Source: Microstegium vimineum (lineage: Eukaryota; Streptophyta; Magnoliopsida; Poales; Poaceae). From it: a DNA stretch of 64,000 bases. Location: NCBI GenBank assembly GCA_022036555.1, contig CM039126.1, forward strand, positions 32,449,925 to 32,513,924, written 5' to 3'. The notes under the pieces are model-generated. The model worked only from the letters and a program-made list of their open reading frames with translations. It ran no database searches and was not told the origin of the DNA. Positions 23,772-34,800 of the stretch are shown here, piece after piece (position 1 is the stretch's first letter; each line of letters starts with the position of its first letter). A program made the position numbers and the translations under genes.

Positions 23772-24976
23772 TGTAGGATCTCAGGAAGGGTAAATAGCCT
23801 AGAGGGGGGGGTGAATAGGCCTGTAAAAATTCAACTCAAGCAAAGGTTAAACACCAGGGCGGCACTGCCGACCTATAGAGGGCGGCATTGTCGACCTAAA
23901 AAAATGAGCAGAACGAGATGAGTTTTGGCAGGGAGATACTAGGTACCAAGATGATTCCTTCCCTGCAAAATAAATATCAGAACCAGTTCGAAGACTGGTT
24001 ACCACAGAAATGCTTCTTTTCTTCGAATCACCAACACAAACCCTAGCACAAGATATATTGCAAGAAACAAACTCTAGGGGACCAGCACACAAGACACGAT
24101 GATTTATCCCGTGGTTCAGCTCGCCACAAAGGCTTGCCTAAGTCCACGTTGTTGAGGTGCCACAATGGCTTGGAGCTTTGCAACTCCAACTCAATCTCAA
24201 GTCAAGGAAGTGAATCCTTGAGATAAGGGGTAATTCCTTAACTTCACACAACGATTACAAATCTCCCTAGGCTTTCCACAAGTGAGGGGCAAGCTCTAGG
24301 GCGACGCCTAGCCGGATAGGAGCAAGCTCCAAGGGTAACAAACCCTAGCACCGCCGGCCAAATGAGAACCACAAGCTCTTAGACTTTGGGAAGTAGTATA
24401 TCTGCTCTCTAGGAGTGTTTTGCTGCCTTTTCCTTCAAGAATCTATGGTTAGAAGTGTGGGATTGCATGGAGGGTGAAGGTCAACAATGGAGTGAGAGAG
24501 AGAGAGGGAGAGGGAGCTCTGTTTGCAATGGTCTGATTCGGAGGAAGACGAAGGGGTACTGAACTGGTGGTGGAGAGAGCTTTCCAGCCAATATTTATAG
24601 TCTCAAAAATCTGCTGGGAAGGGAGGTCGACACTGCCGCCCTAGCTGAGAGAGGCTGCTGGGTATGAGGTTTGGACAGGACTCTGAGCTAGCTGAGTGTA
24701 AGTCATGGATAAAGATTGAGCATGTCATTCACATCTGACCATAACAGTACTAGAATCCCCCTTAATAGTACAGCATCCCTATACTCAAATTCAAACCATA
24801 AATGAATTTAAACCTTTCATGAGTAGAGAAGCCACCATAAGAATTGGGGTACCTCCACTTTCTCTATATCTTCCTCTTTTTGTTATTACCTGCTTGTCAT
24901 TTTAAAAGATCTCATTAGTTCTTGAATTGAGCGATCATCAACACCAAAACCCACTTAGGGCTTGATTGCACTTTCA
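23772..24976 (-). repeat. 5' LTR of the Copia element
   Basis: 1205 bp. It matches the left LTR with scattered substitutions and small indels. It carries two adjacent copies of the near-palindrome (23857-23874 and 23879-23896) where the other LTR has one, which accounts for most of the length difference. Confidence 0.9.
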
Positions 24977-24981
24977 CAACT

Positions 24982-26463
24982 CTATCTACCAAATCCATGT
25001 TGGGAACTCCTCCATCTGGTCCACCCCTGGTGTTCGGTTTGGGACAATATCCACAACCACCTCACTCTGCCGGTTCAAACTAATCCTCTTCCAGATAAGG
25101 TTTCTGATCTTTGGCATCATAACTCTAACATCTGGAACCAAAGCCACATTCACAATATTTTCAACCAACAAGCTGCAACCGCAATCACCAACACTCCTAT
25201 TATCAATGCGAACACAAATGACATTCTACATTGGATCCCCGCTAAAAATGGAATCTGCACCACTAAAGCTGCCTACCATTACCTCCAAGCTCAACACACC
25301 CATATCCTCCCCACCAATGGATCCAGAAGCATCTCTCAACAAGCGGACACTCTTTTACAGAAGGTATGGAAGCACAAATCTATCCCTCCAATTTTGAAAA
25401 CTTTCTTTTGGAGAATTATTAGAAGGGCTTTGGCCACGACTGATAGAGTAGCCAGGTTTTCCACTCATATTGACAAACATTGTGCCTCTTGTGCGGCTAT
25501 TGAAAATGATCAGCATCTTTTCTTCCGATGCCCTATTGCTCAACAAGTGTGGAACACAGCTACTCCTCCTATCCTATCCAATGCAGGTCCGGAAGAGCAT
25601 GATGGAATACAAATCACGCTTCCTATTCTAATCACAGCTAATAACAATAATGACGTCCTTTGCAAATTTGTCTTTATCATGTGGTACATTTGGAAAGCTC
25701 GCAATGATCACAAGTTTCAAAGGAAAACTTGGACGCCGCTGCAAATCCATCATGCTGCAAATGCCCATCTTCAGACTCATTTGGAAGCCATCCAACAAGG
25801 GACCTTAGAAATCCACAATTCAAACAATGCAATGCAGGCAAACATTAATGTTACTAATATGCAGGTCCCAGGCGGTATTCATCACGCCCCCCCCCCCCCG
25901 AAATCTCTCCGATCTCAATTTCAGGTATCAAGTGCTTCGTTGACGCCTCCACAACCCCTGACACCAACCAAAATCAAGCGCGACAAGCTGGAATAGGTAT
26001 CTATTTTACCAATATGCAGGGAAATTGTATTTACATCAACACAAAGATGGCTCAATCATCATCGGTGATCGTGGCGGAGGCGTTAGCCCTAGCCTTAGCG
26101 GCCTACATGGCCCACAAGATGCAACTGACTGATGTATGCTATCTCAGTGACAATTGTCAGCTACTCAAATTCTTAGCTTCTACAGATCACTCCAATCCAC
26201 CAGACTGGGGAATGAAGACATACACTTAGGAATTTTACAATTACACAAAGAACTCAAATTTCAGGTTGCACAAAATCAACAGAGAAATGAATCCTATCGC
26301 TGACGCTTTAGCAAAACAGACTACCTCAGTGCAGACCAACCTCGCTCAGCCTTACCAGGCGGCTTGTACTTTCCCTCATCACCCTTCTCAATGCCCTTGT
26401 CCCAGGACATTAGAATGCCTCCAACTTTATGACATATCCCCTTTAACAGCTCTTTGTTGTTAA
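24982..26463 (+). pseudogene. LINE ORF2 3' part: zinc finger and RNase H
   Basis: Continuation of the LINE interrupted at 11311. The frame at about 24985-25996 contains the zf-RVT block (KTFFWRIIRRALATTDRV, then CASCAAIENDQHLFFRCPIAQQVW). The pieces at 26014-26229 and 26266-26463 carry a plant-LINE RNase H: VAEALALALAAYMAHK, YLSDNCQLLKFL and INREMNPIADALAKQ. A 13-base C tract (25887-25899) and stops separate these segments. The element ends in a (TA)n tail. RNase H at the C-terminus is common in plant L1-clade LINEs. Confidence 0.88.
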
Positions 26464-26468
26464 CCCTT

Positions 26469-26472
<4 letters not shown>

Positions 26473-26522
<50 letters not shown>
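26473..26522. repeat. (TA)n microsatellite, LINE 3' tail
   Basis: Uninterrupted TA dinucleotide, about 25 units, directly after the LINE RNase H frame. It could be the LINE tail or a later expansion of it. Confidence 0.9.
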
Positions 26523-26525
<3 letters not shown>

Positions 26526-26534
26526 AATTATTAG

Positions 26535-28665
26535 TTTATAGCTAGCTATAGAATATGGTATTCTATAGCCGGATCAAAACTCTTGAGCCGGTTCACACAC
26601 CAGCCGGTCCCCTTCTTACCCATACATGCATGCAACCATGCACTGATTCAATGCTCCTAATTTATGGCTGCTTGACACTCGCCTGGCAACATAATTTCTT
26701 TCCCTCTCTTCACGTGCAGCTCATTTTCTGAATTTCTTTCTCTCTCCCTCCCTCCTCACACGCAGAGCTCTCCAAGAAGCGGTGCCAAAGGTCCGGTACC
26801 TCCGATAAGCATTCCCACGGCGAGTGGCGAGCAGCTGCGTTTGGGGCTGCGATGTCGACGGTGGCAGGGCCTCTCCCCTGTTAGAGCTAGCTACGACGTC
26901 TCTCCCTTCCCCTCACGAAGCTGGCGCGACGACAGCCAGCTGCTTCTCGTGGTGGCGGCGGGGCCTCCTAGCGGCGGCGGAGGTTGCAGTTCTTTCCTCA
27001 CCTGTGGACCAACCTCCGTTGGCGGCCTCGACAACGTTTTGCTTCCCCTCCTGGGCCGGCAGCCGTGCTACTCGCCCCTTGCAGATCGAGTTGAGCACGC
27101 ACGGGCCCCATGGTCGCGCTTGTTCATCAGGCGGCAGCGGCCCGGCACCCGTCGCATCTCCGGAGGTGACAGTATCTCGGCCCAGATTGTTTAGTTGCTT
27201 TTCTAGATCTCGATTATTTAATTGGTTTGGTCTAGTATCTCGATTTGCTGCCGCAACATTTGAGATTCATACGTTGTTCGGCATTATCCAGGCAAGGACG
27301 ACTGCTACTATTAGTACTGCGCAGATTCATACGTTTTTTTGGATACATATGATTATTGCGTTCATACATTTGCATTGGGATTTTGCGATTTTCATTGCTG
27401 CATCTGCTAATCCCCAATTTTTGTTAGTGAGTATACTTACTTTCTCAGCTTGATTTTTTCTATTGGTTACCCTTCAGGACACTATCATTCTCTTGGAGTA
27501 TGGAGCTATGCGAGAGCGAGGTACTACTGATGGTGATGGAGCTAGCTTGCACCTGAAAAGACAGTGGTTGTGTTGCAGTGCAAAGGGAATGCGCAAGTGA
27601 ATTGAAGCAAAAAATCATTTCAATATTGTATTCCTCCCATATTATGGTCGAATCAATTGCTTGGATGGCATATATGTAGCGTTAGCATATATTGTAACCA
27701 TGCCAATTTGGCAAAGTGAGATTGTCTCAAATAGAATATCTTCTCAGCCTGATTATCATTATGAGACAATTTAAATATATATTGTAACTATCTTATGGTA
27801 ATTCCGCCTTGGGTTTTATAGTAACTAGTTACTCGAAATTGATTGATGTCAAAATATCATAAATGGGTCATAGCTACATGAGTTAGAAAGGCAAAAATTC
27901 TAGTAAATAGATTATGTGAATGGGCTGAAAGCATATATTCTAGTAAATCAATTAAAATGTTTCTCGTGAATCATAGTAAAAGGGGTCCAAAGGCATATAT
28001 TCTAGTAAATAATTTTAAAAAATCTAGTAAATAGAATATCGTAACTACTAAGGTGCAAAGAGAGGCATGGTTCTAGTAAAAAAGTTACAAGTCTAGTAAA
28101 CATATTATCGTAACTAATCAAATGAGACATCCTATATTCTAGAAAATAATTTAAAAAAAACTAGTAAATAAATAGAATATCATAACTACTATAGGGGGCA
28201 GAAAGGCATAGATTCTAGTAAAAAAATTGTAAGTCTAGTAGTAAATATATTATGGTAACTAATCAAAGGAGACATCATATATTTTAGTAAATCATCTAAA
28301 AATATTTTAAAGATTTTTTGCATTCATATATGATTACTTACGATAATATAGATAACCATGCTACTAGCACACATGCATGTATGCCTCCTGTTACCATACT
28401 AGGTAAATGAAGTTACGAGTAGACATGGTGCCCCAACATGTAGCACGCATGCAACTAATTATTTCAATTACTGAATTACCATAATTATAATCAATGCAAT
28501 TACTTCCGGATAGCTCGTTCCATTATCAGCTTGCCTGGCGCACGTGAAATCAGCATCACGTCATTACGGGAACCCACCTCCACGAGCGCTGATCCGAATG
28601 GAGTCAGAGCGGTGCGGTCGACGACTGGCTACAAAATAACCTATTCTATAGCTAGCTACATATTA
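26535..28665. mobile_element. TIR element, MULE-like, with GC-rich cargo
   Basis: Left end (about 26535-26575) and right end (about 28626-28665) form an imperfect inverted repeat of about 40 bp that shares TAGCTAGCTATAGAATA and a following TAGCC. The interior is split: a GC-rich segment (about 26760-27190) with open frames up to 209 codons but no domain I recognise, then AT-rich DNA with tandem repeats. Long TIRs with a GC-rich gene-like insert are the pattern of Pack-MULEs, which carry host gene pieces. I could not find a clean 9-bp target duplication, so the class is inference. Confidence 0.45.
27998..28276. repeat. Direct tandem duplication, about 140 bp, two copies
   Basis: Two similar stretches (about 27998-28134 and 28135-28276) share the order 'tattctag-aaataat', 'actagtaaat...gaatatc-taactact', 'ggcat-g-ttctagtaaa' and 'aactaatcaa--gagacatc'. 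The shorter motif 'tctagtaaa' recurs about ten times from 27899 to 28285. Confidence 0.7.
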
Positions 28666-28669
28666 TACT

Positions 28670-29827
28670 CTCTCTCTATAGCTGTACCCATGACAAATAC
28701 TGTGTACGACAATGAACGTTCAGAGTTGATTTCACGAAGAGTTCCTTTCCGAGTAACATAAACAGAGTATATGCGCTGATCTCCATGTCACTTTTGGAAC
28801 AAGTCGAGGATGTGACATGGCGGATGCAATCCATGTAGGGTAGATGTCTCCATCCTGCTTAAAATTTCTTCATCATAATAGTAGAAGATGTGCACGTTGA
28901 TAGCAAGATTACTCATACAAGTATGATGCATGTGTATTTATAGGATGAGTCTTCGCATACACATATACACTGTGATTCATATAAAATATTGCAGGATACT
29001 TTTTAAAAATATGAATATCAAAGAGAATTGTCTATTACATTACTCTCTTCATTCTAAATTATGAGATGTTTTTACCTTTTTAGACTCATAACTTTTGCTA
29101 CGATCCCGACATAGTCTAGATACATAATAAAAAATCTGTATATATCTAGAAGAAATGTCAAAATGTTTTATAATTTATAATAGAGGGAACAATAATAAAG
29201 AAATTAAGCACAAAATATTACATTTCCTCAATGAGGGAAGAATCAAGTGAGGGAGAATCAATAAAAACTTTGAAAAACCCAATACTGGTGAGCACTCATT
29301 TCTTAAGAAGAGCCTGAAATTTGGTCCTGCCGACGGTAAGGGGTTATGATATTTGAAAAGAGAGTGAATTAGACAACTTAAAACTAAAATTAATGCGCAT
29401 TACGGGTTTGCTAGGTGTTGTTGCTATCTTCCTATCTTTATATAAAAGAGTTTTGCATTGTTCCAATCTTAACAACTAACCTAGTGAGCTAGACTAAGAT
29501 GGTAAAGCTCACAACCCAAGAATGCAATTAATATGAAAGTTTAATGAAATCAAGAATGCAAAATCCTGGCGATGAACAATTTTCCCTGAGGTATCAAAAA
29601 ACTTCATTTTGTCTAGTCATTATTGGAGCCCATTCCAAAGAACAGGCTCCTGGTCGAGTAATTGCGGGGAAAGCCCTTAGACATCCACGAGCAAGTGGAT
29701 TTTTAAGATGACCTCTCGGTCTTTTAGACATCTTCCCACCATCTTCACTATCGAGTTTCCGACTCAAATGTTGTAGGCTTCATTCCCTTTAGTACATGCC
29801 ATCACAAAAGTGATTGGTGTGATATTA
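28670..29827. other. Intergenic AT-rich DNA with a degenerate Stowaway-like stretch
   Basis: No gene supported. About 29043-29187 resembles a decayed Stowaway MITE (ctctcttcattctaaatta at one end and an aatttataatagagggaac-like end opposite). The remainder shows nothing I can assign. Confidence 0.45.
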
Positions 29828-30150
29828 TGGGGTGTTTGACCGTGTGACATCGAACATTTAGATGGTTACTAGGAGGGCTAAACATGAGCTAATTATAAAA
29901 CTAATTACACAGGAGTAGACTAATTAGCGAGATGAAACTATTAAGCCTAATTAATTCATCATTAGTAAATATTTACTGTAACATCACATTATCAAATCAT
30001 GGACTAATTAGACTTAATAGATTCATCTCGCAAATTAGACTCAATCTGTGTAATGGGTTTTATAATTAGTCTATATTTAATACTGTAAATTGGTGTCAAA
30101 TATACGATGTGACAGGTCTAAAGTTTAGACGCTGGGATCCAAACACCCCC
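29828..30150. mobile_element. Harbinger/Tourist-like MITE
   Basis: A 323-bp element with inverted ends: left tggggtgtttgaccgt, right complementary to gggggtgtttggatcc. TTA flanks both sides (29825-29827 and 30151-30153). The 'gggtgtttgg' ends and trinucleotide target fit PIF/Harbinger-derived grass MITEs. Confidence 0.75.
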
Positions 30151-31660
30151 TTATTAGATTAGAAACCTGAGGTGTACAACAATAGTGCACATAAGAATTA
30201 TATTTTCTAAACTTAACTAGAGTTTAAAAAACAAAATTAAGGGAACTGTTAAGAACGCAAGGATCTCATAGTAATTATGCTTGAATTTTATAAAAATCAG
30301 TTTACTTTTATAGAAAAAATTGTAGAAAATATGATAATTGCAATCTAAATCTAAATCGGTCCTTCCTAGAACTAGTTACATTTTTTTTAACAAACATAGT
30401 AATAGTTTAACGGCATGGATCATCAGTTGGTGGTGGCCGCAATATGCTTAAGATGTTTGGATGAAGCGGCTAAAGTTCAAGAGGTGTCAGATCAGATGTT
30501 CGAACACTCATTAAGATGACTAAACATGAGCTAATTATAAAGCTAATTGCAGAAGCCGTGGCTAATTTACGGGAACAATTTATTAAGCCTAATTAATTTA
30601 TGATTAGCATATAATTACTGTATCACCACATTGTCAAATCATGGACTAGTTAGATTTAATAGATTTACCTCATAAATTAGCCTATATCTATGCAATTAAT
30701 TTTGTAATTAGTCTATATCTTATATTTCTAATTAGTGTCAAACATCCGATGTGATAGGTGATCGGGAGTAAAGCTGGTGTTCGTGACTAAAGTTTAGTCT
30801 TGTCATATCGCATGTTTGGACAATTATCTGATGTATTAAATATAGATTAATTATGAAACTAATTACATAAATTGAGGCTAATTTACGAGACGATTCTATT
30901 AAGGCTAACTAGTCCATGATTTGATAATATGGTGCTATAGTAAACATGTATTAATTATAGATTAATTAGGTTTAATAGATTCGTCTCGCTAGTTTTAGTC
31001 CTCTTAATTAGCATCCCTATGGAATCAAACACTCTAAATTTTAGGAGGGTAAAACCGTCCCTTTAGCTTGCTAGACTCTTCTGATTCTTACCTTAGGCCC
31101 CATTTGATTCCTATGGCTAAACTTTAGTTCCATCATATTGAATGTCTGGACACTAATTTAGAGTATTAAATATAGACTATTTACAAAACTAATTGTATAG
31201 ATCGGTACTGATTTGCGAGATAAATCTATTAAACCTAATTACTCCATGATTTGATAATATAGTGCTAGAGTAACAAGTGCTAATCAGGAATTAGTTAGGC
31301 TTAAAAAATTCGTCTCATGAATTAGCTATGACTTCTGCAATTAGTTTTAAACTTTTAGTTAATATGAGTGTTTGGAACTGCTCTGCTCTATGTTTTTCAG
31401 CTCCGCTTCACGTTTTTAGCCAAACGGGTTTAGCTCCAAGCACACAACTCTAGAAGAAAAAAAGTGGAGTTATGAGAGCACTTTAAAAAGTACTCCACAA
31501 ACTTCAGTTTTTTGTGAAACTGCTCCACCATAGAGTTTGCAGAGCGGAGTTTATGGAGCAGTCTCAACCACAGTCTTTCTAATTAGTATACGAATATTCA
31601 ATGTGAAACGAACTGAACTTTACCGTGGTATCAAACAACCCTTAAGCCCTGTTGGAATGT
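30151..31660. mobile_element. Cluster of related, diverged MITEs
   Basis: At least three more diverged copies share the interior of the element at 29828 (phrases such as 'ctaattaatt-atgattag', 'caaatcatgga-tagttag', 'aatagattcgtctcgc'). They start near 30452, 30783 and 31095. The last is itself interrupted at about 31370-31580 by a different sequence with 'cagctccgcttcacg'-type phrases. Boundaries are approximate. The cluster ends about 200 bp before the DUF212 gene start and may contribute to its promoter region. Confidence 0.6.
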
Positions 31661-31866
31661 GAGAATTTTTCTTGTGCCTATGTTTTTAATATAAAAATAA
31701 ACTGATTATTATAAAAATCCTGCGTAAAATTCCTGCGTTAGTCTCTAACCGTGACGAACTGCAGGAACACAGGACAACTGGACAAGAAAATGGAGAGCCA
31801 TTTCCGGAGCAGAGCAGGCAGGCAACTGGGTCAGACAGGCCAGCCCGCCACGCCGTCCCGACGGCC

Positions 31867-34800
31867 ATGGCCCAACCCTTCTCTTCCCCCCGCATCCCGT
31901 CCTCGTGCTGGGTGACTCGCCGCCCTCCTCCCTCGCCGTCCTCGCCGTCCGCCTCCACCACGAGAACGAGCGCCTCTCCTATTACGGGGTACAGACCGCG
32001 TCGCAAGGCCGTCGCGCCGGCAGCCTCCCTCCACCTCGGCCCCGGGGAGCTCGCCGAGGTCGCGCGCAACAAGGTTAGTTGCTGCTGGTTGGTACCCGGC
32101 CAATAGGGTACTTCTTTTTCTTTTCCTTTTCCTTTTCTTTTCTTTTCTGAATGTTGGTCTGGTTTTCTCTGAAGGTTTTGATTGCGGCGACGGTGGCGAG
32201 TGCGATCGGGCAGCTGTCCAAGCCATTCACGTCAGGCAAGAATGGGGGCGCCGGCGCCGGCCTTGACCTCAGGACCGTCTTCCGCTCCGGAGGGATGCCC
32301 TCTACCCACTCAGCGGTGAAGACATCGGATTACCCACCCCAGTCCCTTACCAAAACCTTTTCTTTTTCAGTTTCTGCGTTAGTCGCCAACTTTGGGGATA
32401 CCTCTTCCACATGTTTGGGCTGTTTTGCTAAGTTGTGATGTGGATAACCTCGTCAAAGGGGAAAATGTTTGCCTTGTGTGGTGAACTTTTATATATCATT
32501 ATAATTTGCACAATGAATGATTGAGGATGGCTAATTTTGATCATGGAGGAGTTCTGAAATATAACTTACCCCAAATGGCTATAAAATTGAATTGAAACAA
32601 ATGTGGTGGTTTGTCAAACAACAAGTGCTGCAAGATCCTATCTGAAACTGCTGTTTTTCTTATTGTAGTGTAAAGTAATTCTGTTTTAGCCTTACCTTTT
32701 CAAGTAAACCTTTCAACTCCCTTTGGCATTGACCCTTCTAACAGTTCAGAGTTCTAACAAAACTTTCCTATCTTGTAGAGTGTTGTTGCAGTTGCTACTT
32801 CGCTTGGGATAGAAAGGTTAGTTCTTGAACATTTGTGCTGCAGAACTTGATTGTTTCTGCTTGTTTTCACCCTAAGCTCCATGCTTTATTTTTTCTTGAC
32901 TATTGATTTTGTGTGCAGGGGGTTTGCAGACTCCATATTTGGAATGTCAGTGGTATTTGCAGCCATTGTAATGTATGATGCTCAGGTACACTGTTTGTTT
33001 ATTTGTTCCAAAGCTCATTTCAATCCAATACACCAATGTTTTCAATCCATTGGATCAGACTAGTTAGAATTTGAACTGTGCGAGAAACAAATCCATAAGC
33101 GCACTACAAAAGAGGATCCACTTCTGTATTGTATTTGCTCATCTGGAGTTTATCAGTAATGGTGAGCTTATGGACCGAAGTGCTGTTATGTGCATAATTT
33201 TGTTCACAGTTCCCCCCGAAGACTGGCCATCTTATGAGAATTCGGTTTTCTACCCCACAAACTATTTTGCATTTTCAGTTTTCTATAAAATAATGTTGTG
33301 GCTTTGATGGTGTAGGCACAAAGTTTCTTACATCATAAAAAAACCACCTTATGTAATAAATCTGCAAATGATCCGTCTTTCTTTAATAGTCTTGAGCTTT
33401 GAGTAAGGGGCTGGGGATCCATACCTTATAAATCAATATCTTAGTATTGACGGACTAAGCTTGAGTACACACTCTACCAACTAGTTTCATATCAAGTTTT
33501 TATATTGTTAATTAACAGATGATTTTACATGGTTGTCCATGTAACTTGCAAAATAGAATGATGTAGCAAAATTCCAAAACTGTGGTGAAAATTGTAATAA
33601 AAACAAATATGACTATCAGATTATCTTGTGTTCATAACTTTCTTGTCTGTGTGAGAAAAATGTTTATCTAGCAGATGCATAGCTAACAATCCTAATGCTC
33701 CATCGTCCATCTATTTCCAGTGTTTTGCATTTGATATTACGATTTTGTGTGTACTGTGTAGTCTAATAATTCCTCATCCTAGACCATTCAAGACTGATAT
33801 AAGGTAGAACTAATATGGCAAAGTAAGCACCAGAGGCTCCTATGTTATTGTATCTCAATTTTTAAGGCAATTCTAAACCGTTTGATGGAGGATATATAGA
33901 TATCAAATCACACATGAGAAAATAAGAAAGTTGACATGTGAGCGCTTTACTTGGTTATCATGAACAGATATATATACTCTGTTTCTATTATAAGTTCAAC
34001 AACGTAAAGACCAATTAGTTGGGAAGTTTTAAACAGAAGTAATATATTCGAAAAAGAAAAAGTTCTTGATTCACTGGGCCATCTCTTCACATTTTATCTC
34101 CAAAAGCACCTAATGTGCAACCCTAAGCCAAAATGGAAACATAAAAAAGATCCTCTTGACCAACCAACCAACCACAGCTTAGATGGCATTCCTTGCCTGC
34201 ATGGCCCAAACAGTTGCACCATATATACATTTAGAAGCACTAAACTCCATTCGAAGTATATTGGATTAAGCAGTCTAGTCAACCAAAAACCTGATCTGGT
34301 CATTGCCCAACATGGTTGCTAATCTTGAGATTAATCCAACTACTTGGGGAACCTGAGAAAATCGTCTGCTTCGCTGCTGAGGTACTGCAGTGGAAGCTTG
34401 TGCAAGGACGATGAGCTACCGAGTTCCATGAGCTGCTCATAGTATGCCGTCATTGGGGAGAAAGATGCTGTGATGTCCTTGTTGTGAAACAGCTGTTTGA
34501 GGTTCTGGTTCGAGATAAGGAGCTTGTCTAGGATCGACCAATCTATCGTGCCAGCAAAGCGATTGGCACCATCTCCAGCACCACCACCATTGAGCATCCC
34601 GTTGCTGATGTTGAATGTCAGATTTGTCAGGTTCTGCGAGCACTCAATGTCAACGCTAGGCTGGCTGAGGAGGGTTGGCACGGGCTGGTCAGTGCTTATC
34701 AGCTGTGGGAGCTGCAGGGAAGGATCGAAGGAAGGGAAGTTATATTGCATGGGGTGATGGTTGTTCTTATGGTCTGTTGGCAGGGAGCCGGGGACTGGAA

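Larger units (their letters stand above)
11312..24976 (-). mobile_element. Sirevirus-like Copia LTR retrotransposon, full-length but defective
   Basis: A 13,665-bp element in minus orientation. Two LTRs (11312-12487 and 23772-24976) start TG and end CA. The 5-bp target duplication CAACT is perfect (11307-11311 and 24977-24981), and the insertion splits a LINE ORF2. On the minus strand the order is: 5' LTR (right), PBS, gag, pol fragments, intact RT-RNase H, a long 3' region with an extra ORF, polypurine tract, 3' LTR. A large gag with coiled-coil and CCHC parts plus an extra ORF after pol fits the Sirevirus (SIRE/Maximus) lineage. Frameshifts in gag and pol and loss of the protease region make it non-autonomous. 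It carries a Cassandra TRIM and a Gypsy solo LTR in its 3' region. Confidence 0.93.

Noticed and set aside
26824..27453. 209-codon ORF as a host gene
   Set aside because: No recognisable domain, it overlaps another open frame, and it lies inside a TIR element; I report it only as possible cargo.
32151..32438. Continuous 95-codon ORF as a separate gene
   Set aside because: It is exon 2 of the DUF212 gene read through the splice donor at 32316; the conserved frame continues in exon 3 at 32779.
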